Position numbers and translations under genes: made by a program
NCBI GenBank assembly: GCA_016926955.1
Contig: JAFGNN010000094.1
Span: 1-32,803, forward strand
Direction of reading: 5' to 3'
DNA: 32,803 nucleotides
Origin: Spirochaetales bacterium
GTDB lineage: Bacteria; Spirochaetota; Spirochaetia; Treponematales; UBA12059
Shown: piece after piece, positions 27,626 through 32,803 of the stretch
Layout of the letters: each line of letters opens with the position of its first letter
Position numbering within the stretch: the first letter of the stretch is position 1
The notes under the pieces: generated by a model
What the model was told of the DNA's origin: nothing
Database searches by the model: none
The model's input: the letters and a program-made list of their open reading frames with translations, nothing else

Positions 27626-28815
27626 TGCCGGGCGAAGGGACGGCGTCCCCGGGCGTCGCCGTCCGCCTCGAGCCCTGCGATCCCGGGGTCTCGGACCGCG
27701 GCGCGGCCGTCTTCCTCCAGACCGGCTTTTGGGGCGAGTTCAAGTCCGCCGCGGGTTGGAAGCCCGCGCATTTCCGCCTCGAGGCCGGGGGGCTCCCCGG
27801 GTCGACCCTTCTCGTGCTCGAGCGGCGCCTCGCGCCGGGCTTTTCCTTTGCCTACGTGCCGCACGGCCCTTCGGCCGACCCGGGCGAGGGGAAGCGCGGC
27901 GCCTTTCTCGAAGCCCTCGCGCGGGAGCTCCGTCCCCGTCTCGGCAAGGATTGCGCCTTCGTGCGCTTCGATCCGCCCTGGGAGCTCCGCGAGCCCATCC
28001 CGGGCGGCGCTGAGGAGAAGTCGGGCGCGCAAGGCGAGAGGAGCGAAGCCGTTCGGGAAGCGCCTGCCAGCGTCTCCCGCCCGCCCGTCGGCGCCCCCTT
28101 GCGGAAGGCCGCCGACGTCCAGCCGCCGGACTCAGTCATCCTCCGCGTCGACCGCCCGGACGAGGAGCTCCTCGCGGGCATGAAGGCCAAGTGGCGCTAC
28201 AACATCCGCCTCGCGGAGAAAAAGGGCGTTTCAGTCACCCGGGAGAGCGTCGCCGCCCCGGACGGAACCCTCCTGCCCGGCGCGCTCGACGTCTTCTACG
28301 ACCTGTATGCGGCCACCTCCGAGCGCGACCGCATCGGCATCCACCCGAAATCCTACTACGAGCGGCTCTTCGGCCTCGCCCTCGCGCTGCGCGCGGCAGG
28401 AGGGCCCGACGCCGCGCCGGATGTCGGCCTCTGGGTGGCGCGCCACGAAGGCGAGGCCCTGGCGGCCATCATCACGGTGTTCCGCCGGAAACGCGGCGTC
28501 TACCTGTTCGGGGCCTCAGGCGACGCCAAGCGCAACCTGATGCCCGCCTACGCCCTGCAATGGACCGCCATGCGCGCGGCCCGGGAGGCGGGCTGCGTCG
28601 AGTACGACTTCTACGGCATACCGCCCACCGATGACCCCTCGCATCCGATGGCCGGGCTGTATCGCATCAAGACGGGCTTCGGCGGCGAGATCGCACGCTA
28701 TCCGGGCTGTTGGGACGCGCCTACGCGGCCGCTCGCATACGCGGCCTACCGCGCCGCGGAATCGGCCCGCCTCTGGTGGTACAAGAGCCTCATGAAGCGT
28801 CTCAAGCGCCGCTAG
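27625..28815 (+). CDS. FemAB-family peptidoglycan bridge peptidyltransferase
   Basis: 396 residues from the ATG overlapping the metG stop. FemAB enzymes are double-GNAT proteins that transfer amino acids from aminoacyl-tRNA onto the lipid II stem peptide at the inner face of the membrane. The signatures are clear: AKWRYNIRLAEKKGVSV (about 188-204), FYDLYAATSERDRIGIHPKSYY, VYLFGASGDAKRNLMPAYALQW and EYDFYGIPP...GLYRIKTGFGG near the C-terminus. A low-complexity insertion (about 132-170) separates the two halves. Coupling to metG, which also works on tRNA, may simply reflect compact packing. The amino acid transferred cannot be told from sequence; glycine is a common FemX substrate. Confidence 0.9.
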   Translation: MPGEGTASPGVAVRLEPCDPGVSDRGAAVFLQTGFWGEFKSAAGWKPAHFRLEAGGLPGSTLLVLERRLAPGFSFAYVPHGPSADPGEGKRGAFLEALARELRPRLGKDCAFVRFDPPWELREPIPGGAEEKSGAQGERSEAVREAPASVSRPPVGAPLRKAADVQPPDSVILRVDRPDEELLAGMKAKWRYNIRLAEKKGVSVTRESVAAPDGTLLPGALDVFYDLYAATSERDRIGIHPKSYYERLFGLALALRAAGGPDAAPDVGLWVARHEGEALAAIITVFRRKRGVYLFGASGDAKRNLMPAYALQWTAMRAAREAGCVEYDFYGIPPTDDPSHPMAGLYRIKTGFGGEIARYPGCWDAPTRPLAYAAYRAAESARLWWYKSLMKRLKRR

Positions 28816-28824
28816 CGGGGCGAT

Positions 28825-28842
28825 CCGGGCGACCGAACCCGG
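28825..28842. terminator. Possible bidirectional hairpin between convergent genes
   Basis: CCGGG (28825-28829) pairs with CCCGG (28838-28842) around an 8-base loop, between the femAB-like and tocopherol-cyclase-like stops. It is short with no T tract, so tentative. Confidence 0.3.
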
Positions 28843-28847
28843 CGACT

Positions 28848-29822
28848 TCAGCCGCGCGGCTGGACGGCGATTAGTTCAGCGGAATCGCCGACCAACTCGA
28901 GCCCCGCTCGCGACGACTCTCCCGACCAGATGAGTAAAGCACGCTCGCGAAGCTCGACCCGCACTTTCGCGTCGATCGATTCGGCGATGCGCCGCGACAT
29001 GACGCCCCGGACCGGCGCAGCGAGGAAGCCCGCGCGTTCCCTGTGCGACTCGAAGGAGAGTTCCTGGCCGCGGCCGGCTATCCGGATCCGTACGTCCCGC
29101 TCGCCCACCTCGATCCTCTCGAGCCGATGCCCCGTGTAGCTGGCGAAGCGGCGTAGCCGCCCGTCAGCCCGGAGGACGCACAGGAAGCCCGTGAACGATC
29201 CGCCGAGCCAGGGGATCCTCGCCACGGAGAGCATGAACGAGTCTCCCGGAGACGGGAACGAGTTCGTCTGAGACCAGATCCAGCTCGATGGCATGGAAGA
29301 GCCCCAATCCTTCTCGACGTAGCCGCGTCCGCCGTCCATCCTTGCGACGCACCCCCGCGCCCTCACCTCGCCCGAGACGCCATGGTCCATCGACACGAGG
29401 CCGTGGCGGCATTCCATGAAAGGCACCCACGAGTAGGGGCCCATGATGCCGGGCGAAAGGAAGGTGGCGGGGTAGGGGACCGGCGACTCGAAGGCCAGGT
29501 CCGCCTCGATGCGCGCCGCTCCCTCGCCGAGACGCACCCTGGCGCCTTCGAGCGAGAAGACCGACTCGCCGACGCGGACCTCGAAGCGGCCGCGCGCGGC
29601 CGAGAAGGCCTCGACGGGATACGGGTACCATTCCGTGGTTCCGGTCGAACCGTCTATGGCCTGAACGAAGGCCTCGCCCCGGCCGTCGGGGCCGAAGGAA
29701 ATGCCGGGAATGAACGACCAGGCAGCTGATGCGTCCGCCGAGACCTGCTTGAAATACCAGCCCTCGAAATAGGATCTGCGCCTGAGTCGGCCCTGGAAGC
29801 GTTCGGGGTGGAAAAAATCCAT
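28848..29822 (-). CDS. Tocopherol cyclase-like protein
   Basis: 324 residues, no signal peptide. It matches the tocopherol cyclase-like family over its length: SYFEGWYFKQV (17-27), FIPGISF (37-43), IMGPYSWVPFMECRHGLVSMDHGVSG (126-151) and GYVEKDWGSSMPSSWIWSQ (167-185). The plant and cyanobacterial enzymes close the chromanol ring of vitamin E; bacterial relatives occur widely in organisms without that pathway and their substrate is unknown, so I do not infer tocopherol synthesis. The family has a lipocalin-like beta fold suited to a lipid or quinone ligand. The start is the ATG at 29822; upstream sequence is the AMMECR1 gene. It has no Shine-Dalgarno and its own promoter 7 bases upstream. Confidence 0.85.
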   Translation of the reverse strand: MDFFHPERFQGRLRRRSYFEGWYFKQVSADASAAWSFIPGISFGPDGRGEAFVQAIDGSTGTTEWYPYPVEAFSAARGRFEVRVGESVFSLEGARVRLGEGAARIEADLAFESPVPYPATFLSPGIMGPYSWVPFMECRHGLVSMDHGVSGEVRARGCVARMDGGRGYVEKDWGSSMPSSWIWSQTNSFPSPGDSFMLSVARIPWLGGSFTGFLCVLRADGRLRRFASYTGHRLERIEVGERDVRIRIAGRGQELSFESHRERAGFLAAPVRGVMSRRIAESIDAKVRVELRERALLIWSGESSRAGLELVGDSAELIAVQPRG

Positions 29823-29829
29823 GCGGAAC

Positions 29830-29858
29830 AGGGTAGAGCGAGCGCGACGGGCGATCAA
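29830..29858 (-). promoter_or_regulatory. Promoter of the tocopherol-cyclase-like gene, leaderless
   Basis: On the minus strand, TTGATC (29858-29853), a 17-base spacer, TACCCT (29835-29830), 7 bases to the ATG. The TGA stop of the AMMECR1 gene (29857-29855) lies inside the -35 box. Confidence 0.55.
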
Positions 29859-30436
29859 GTGTCCGCCCGCTGATCCCCGTCTTCCTGCTCCCCTTCGCCG
29901 AAAACCAGCGCCCTGAAGCGGTGGATCTCGGCCTCGCTCGAGCGCCAGGCGTCGAAGGGCAGGCCGGCCTTGCGCGAGAGGTGCGAGAAGAAGTCGAGCA
30001 GGTTCCAGCCCTGTTCGGTCGCCACCTGCGGCAGGAAGACCGCACGGTGGAAACCGACGGAGAGCAGGGCGCCGTGTACTCCGATGTGGACGTCGTCGGC
30101 CTTGCAGGGCTCGAGCGGGGTGAGCACCGAAATCTCGATGGTGATGTCCGGCAGCTCCGTGGCCTGGAGCGGGGGAAAGCGGGGGTCGCCGAAGGCGGCG
30201 TCTTCGGCCATGCGCGCCACGGTTTCGACGAGGGGCGGCCCGCCGACGATGCGGCCTACGCAACCGCGGAGTTCGCCGCGCTTCTTGAGCGTCACGAAGG
30301 CGCCCGCCGGCGCGGCGAGGCCGCCTGAAGGCGAAGGGTTCGAGGGTTCGCTTCCCTCGAACTTGCTTGCGATAGCCATCCTGGCAATGCCGAGGAGCTC
30401 ACGCCGCTCTTCGGCCGTAAGGAAATATTCCCTCAT
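29855..30436 (-). CDS. AMMECR1-domain protein (AmmeMemoRadiSam system protein A)
   Basis: 193 residues, usual length. The invariant motif GELRGCVG (54-61) is present, followed by the family blocks VARMAEDAAFGDPRFPPL and ITIEISVLTPLEP. The last part (QGWNLLDFFSHLSRKAGLP) is also typical. AMMECR1 proteins are cytosolic and of unknown activity; in bacteria they are encoded with Memo and a radical SAM enzyme. The start ATG overlaps the Memo stop (ATGA), so the two are translationally coupled. No radical SAM gene follows. Confidence 0.93.
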   Translation of the reverse strand: MREYFLTAEERRELLGIARMAIASKFEGSEPSNPSPSGGLAAPAGAFVTLKKRGELRGCVGRIVGGPPLVETVARMAEDAAFGDPRFPPLQATELPDITIEISVLTPLEPCKADDVHIGVHGALLSVGFHRAVFLPQVATEQGWNLLDFFSHLSRKAGLPFDAWRSSEAEIHRFRALVFGEGEQEDGDQRADT

Positions 30437-31317
30437 GGAAGCGCTCCGCGTGAGGGATACCAGGCGCAGGCGGCGTAGCTCACTATGGAATCTCCTTCCG
30501 CTTCGGCATGCGATTCCTTACCGTCGTTCGCGTCGGTGGAGTCGCCCGTGCCGAGCGTTTCGAAGCGGGCGCCGTCGATGATGCGCGACGCGACCAGGGC
30601 GGCCAGCAGGGTCGCGCCGCAGGGGCCGCATGCGTCGCCGGGCGATTCGAGCAAGGCGGCGTCCCGGTCGAAGAGAGCGCGGAGGGCTCGTTCCGAGGCG
30701 AGGGAGGCGTTGCGCCCGGCTTCCGCGTTTCTCGGCACAGACGAGAGGTCGGAGGAGGCCACGACGAGCAGCTCGTCGAGCCGCTCTGCGATGATGAGGT
30801 CGAGGGCGCTCACGAGCGATGAAAACACCGCGGGGCTCGGCGAGCCCACCAGGAGGGGGGCTACCTTGGCGCCGGGGAAAAGCGTGTGCAGGAAGGGCAG
30901 TTGGACCTCGATGCCGTGCTCGAGCAGGTGGGGAATGTCCGATTCCTCGAAAACGGTGCCGCAGGACTCGATTTCGCGCAACAGGGGAAGATCGGTAGCG
31001 ATGTCGCCGATGGGGGTCTGGAATTCGGCAGATTCCGGGATCCATATCCGCGATTCGTCGGCGCCGTGCAAAGGCGCGATGATGAGGGCCGTGGACACCC
31101 TGCGGCCCTTCGCGGCTTTCCAGGCAAGCGCCGAGAGCTTTCCTGACCAAGGAAAGCCGCCATGCGGCGAGAGGATGGCGCGGGCGCCCGGCGCAGGGTC
31201 GGCGGACGCGTCGAAAAGAGCCCTGAGCGCCTCGACGAGGGCGCCGGGAGCTTCGGGGTAGAATATCCCCGCCGCGGTCGCTTCCCGAACCATCCGGTTT
31301 CCGCTATGCTCGGCCAT
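30433..31317 (-). CDS. Memo family protein (AmmeMemoRadiSam system protein B)
   Basis: 294 residues from the ATG at 31317. Memo is a dioxygenase-fold protein; the human homologue binds metal through two His and a Cys. Counterparts here are His52 (SPHGGFPWSG), His84 (APLHGAD) and Cys233 (CGPCGATLLAAL), with His134 in LLEHGIEVQLPFL also conserved. The N-terminal block VREATAAGIFYPE is typical. An upstream in-frame start at 31356 is rejected because it lies in the promoter; the in-frame ATG at 31293 is another option. GAGGT lies 4 bases before the chosen ATG. The biochemical role is not established. Confidence 0.9.
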   Translation of the reverse strand: MAEHSGNRMVREATAAGIFYPEAPGALVEALRALFDASADPAPGARAILSPHGGFPWSGKLSALAWKAAKGRRVSTALIIAPLHGADESRIWIPESAEFQTPIGDIATDLPLLREIESCGTVFEESDIPHLLEHGIEVQLPFLHTLFPGAKVAPLLVGSPSPAVFSSLVSALDLIIAERLDELLVVASSDLSSVPRNAEAGRNASLASERALRALFDRDAALLESPGDACGPCGATLLAALVASRIIDGARFETLGTGDSTDANDGKESHAEAEGDSIVSYAACAWYPSRGALP

Positions 31318-31327
31318 GCCGACCTCA

Positions 31328-31356
31328 ATACTAAGCGCGAGCGCCCGCCGGCGCAA
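31328..31356 (-). promoter_or_regulatory. Promoter of the Memo-AMMECR1 operon
   Basis: On the minus strand, TTGCGC (31356-31351), a 17-base spacer, TAGTAT (31333-31328), then 10 bases to the ATG. The predicted leader is only about 3 bases, too short to include the GAGGT at 31326-31322 as a full Shine-Dalgarno. Confidence 0.5.
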
Positions 31357-31388
31357 ATTCGACGGACGCGCGCTCGCGACAGGAGCGG

Positions 31389-32759
31389 ATGGTGCGCGTA
31401 CTCGTCGCCGACGATGAACCGAACCTGAGGACCTCGCTTGCGGCCTGGCTCAAGACCGAGGGCATGGAAACCGTGCTCGCCGCTGACGGCGAGGAAGCCC
31501 GCGCCCTGCTCGGCGTCGAGCCCGTCGACGTTCTCGTGCTCGACCTGCGCATGCCCCGCCTCGACGGTCTGGGGTTGCTCCGCTGGCTCCGCGACTCGGG
31601 GCCGGCTTCGATTCCGGCCCTCGTGGTGAGCGCCCACGGCGACGTGAAGGACGCGGTCGAGGCCATGAAACTCGGGGCCCGCGACTATCTCGTGAAGCCC
31701 TTCGACCCCGACGAGCTCGTGCTCAAGATCCGCGCGGCCGTGCAGGAACGGCGCCTCGCCGCGGATCTCGAAGCCGGCGCGCGCGGCGCGATCGCCCGCG
31801 ACGAGATGGTCGGCGAGAGCCCCGCGATCAAGGAAGCCGAGCGTCTCATCGCGAAGGCGGCGCCGACCGGCGCCACGGTGCTGCTCGTGGGCGAAAGCGG
31901 CACGGGCAAGGAAGTTGCGGCCCGCCTCGTCCACCGGCTTTCCGGCCGCCAGGGACCCTTCGTCCCGGTAAACCTCGGCGCCGTGCCGGAATCGCTCGCG
32001 GAGTCGGAGCTCTTCGGGCATGAAAAAGGCGCCTTCACCGGCGCCGACGCGCGACGTCAGGGGCTCTTCGAGCTCGCGAAGGGCGGCACCCTCTTCCTCG
32101 ACGAGATCGGGGAGCTGCCGCTCCAGCTCCAGGTCAAACTGCTGCGCGTCCTGCAGGAGCGGGTCGTCACGCGAATCGGGGGGGCGCAGGCCATCCCGGT
32201 GGACGTCCGAATCGTCGCCGCGACCAATCGCGACCTCGAGGCCGAGGTCAAGGCGGGACGCTTTCGCGAGGACCTCTTCTACCGCGTCAACGTGGTCCGC
32301 GTGCGCATGCCGCCGCTCCGGGAGCGCCCGGGCGACGTCGCGCTGCTCGCGGGCCATTTCCTCGGCAGGATCTCGGCCGAGACGGGAAAGCGCGTGCGAT
32401 CGATCTCGCCGCGCGCGCTCGTGCTGCTCGCGGGGCATTCCTTTCCCGGCAACGTGCGCGAGCTGTCCAACGCGATCGAGCGCGCGGTCATACTCGCGGA
32501 CGGCGAGGAGCTCGAGCCCCGGGACTTCGAGTTCTTCTCGCCTTCCGGGCCGCGGCCGGAACTGCTTGAAACCGCGGGCATGGGCGCCGTCGCCGATCCC
32601 TTCGCCGAGCCCGTGACCATCGCCGAGCTCGAGCGGCGCGCCATCACGGCGGCGCTCGGGCGCAACCAGGGCCGGCGCGAGAAGTCCGCGGGCGAGCTCG
32701 GCATCAGCCGCCGCACCCTGCTCAACAAGATCAAGGAATACGGTCTCGGGGAACCTTGA
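31389..32759 (+). CDS. NtrC-family sigma54-dependent response regulator
   Basis: 456 residues. The receiver domain (1-120) has ADDE (7-10), phospho-acceptor Asp52 (VLDLRMP), Ser in VVSAHG and Lys in LVKPF. The AAA+ domain (about 135-370) has Walker A GESGTGKE (168-175), GAFTGA (214-219, which contacts sigma54) and Walker [11 protein letters not shown] (about 232-241), with [13 protein letters not shown] following. A Fis-type helix-turn-helix ends the protein (about 415-455, [15 protein letters not shown]). It would activate sigma54 promoters after phosphorylation by an unseen kinase. AGGAG lies 3 bases before the ATG but 6 before the next codon, a GTG, which may be the true start. It is divergent from Memo. 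Confidence 0.96.
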   Translation: MVRVLVADDEPNLRTSLAAWLKTEGMETVLAADGEEARALLGVEPVDVLVLDLRMPRLDGLGLLRWLRDSGPASIPALVVSAHGDVKDAVEAMKLGARDYLVKPFDPDELVLKIRAAVQERRLAADLEAGARGAIARDEMVGESPAIKEAERLIAKAAPTGATVLLVGESGTGKEVAARLVHRLSGRQGPFVPVNLGAVPESLAESELFGHEKGAFTGADARRQGLFELAKGGTLFLDEIGELPLQLQVKLLRVLQERVVTRIGGAQAIPVDVRIVAATNRDLEAEVKAGRFREDLFYRVNVVRVRMPPLRERPGDVALLAGHFLGRISAETGKRVRSISPRALVLLAGHSFPGNVRELSNAIERAVILADGEELEPRDFEFFSPSGPRPELLETAGMGAVADPFAEPVTIAELERRAITAALGRNQGRREKSAGELGISRRTLLNKIKEYGLGEP

Positions 32760-32779
32760 GCTCCGGAGTGGCGGAGCTC
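32758..32779 (+). terminator. Hairpin at the end of the response regulator gene
   Basis: An 8-bp perfect stem (32758-32765 with 32772-32779) with a 6-base loop begins inside the TGA stop. No T tract follows within the window, so termination is uncertain. Confidence 0.4.
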
Positions 32780-32803
32780 CCTGCCGCGTCGGGACGACGG
32801 GCC

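Noticed and set aside
28848-29822. Vitamin E biosynthesis
   Set aside because: Only a tocopherol-cyclase-like fold is seen; no homogentisate pathway genes are nearby and bacterial homologues are not known to make tocopherol outside phototrophs.
29823-30263. Extended N-terminus of the tocopherol-cyclase-like protein
   Set aside because: The open frame continues through the AMMECR1 gene in another frame; family similarity begins at the ATG at 29822.

Overview
This is a roughly 32.8 kb, very GC-rich bacterial chromosomal segment, densely packed with housekeeping and cell-envelope genes. There is no rRNA, tRNA, CRISPR array, insertion sequence or prophage that I can see. The gene content suggests a spirochaete, probably a GC-rich relative of Treponema/Spirochaeta. 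The best clue is a ~900-residue GreA carrying a long helical-repeat N-terminus, an architecture I associate with spirochaetes. A FemAB-type peptidoglycan ligase, a pyruvate phosphate dikinase, several lipoproteins and a large outer-membrane-type protein fit the same picture. The assignment is an inference; no marker RNA is present.

Layout. (1) 1-5562, minus strand: an operon of a TPR protein, the GreA fusion and a membrane-anchored von Willebrand A protein that runs off the left edge. (2) 5697-10144, plus strand: rpe, then three tightly coupled envelope/TPR genes and dtd. (3) 10152-10306: a large inverted repeat between converging genes. (4) 10305-15277, minus: a HhH-GPD DNA glycosylase, pyruvate phosphate dikinase with an unusual Ala/Lys tail, and an unrecognised conserved-looking protein. 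(5) 15388-18761, plus: a degenerate M28-peptidase-like membrane protein overlapping dinB. (6) 18823-21079, minus: two lipoproteins and a DUF503 protein. (7) 21172-28815, plus: a 1342-residue putative outer-membrane protein, metG and a FemAB ligase. (8) 28848-31317, minus: a tocopherol-cyclase-like protein and the AMMECR1/Memo pair. (9) 31389-32759, plus: an NtrC-type response regulator.

Expression signals. Sigma70-like promoters can be read in front of many units. In five of them (rpe, the M28-like gene, a lipoprotein gene, metG, the tocopherol-cyclase-like gene) the -10 box ends only 6-8 bases before the ATG and there is no well-spaced Shine-Dalgarno, so the mRNAs should be leaderless or nearly so. 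A sixth (Memo) is borderline. Other genes, such as ppdK, greA and the second lipoprotein, have clear Shine-Dalgarno sequences, so two modes of initiation appear to coexist. Genes inside operons commonly overlap by 1-4 bases (GTGA, TAATG, TGATG, ATGA).

The most interesting points are the recurrent leaderless promoters, a histone-H1/AT-hook-like tail on pyruvate phosphate dikinase, TxxD-containing repeats beside a possible FHA-like domain in the VWA protein, a G7 tract in the metG promoter spacer, and a long inverted repeat that supplies a gene's stop codon. I see no clear defence island or new enzymatic pathway.
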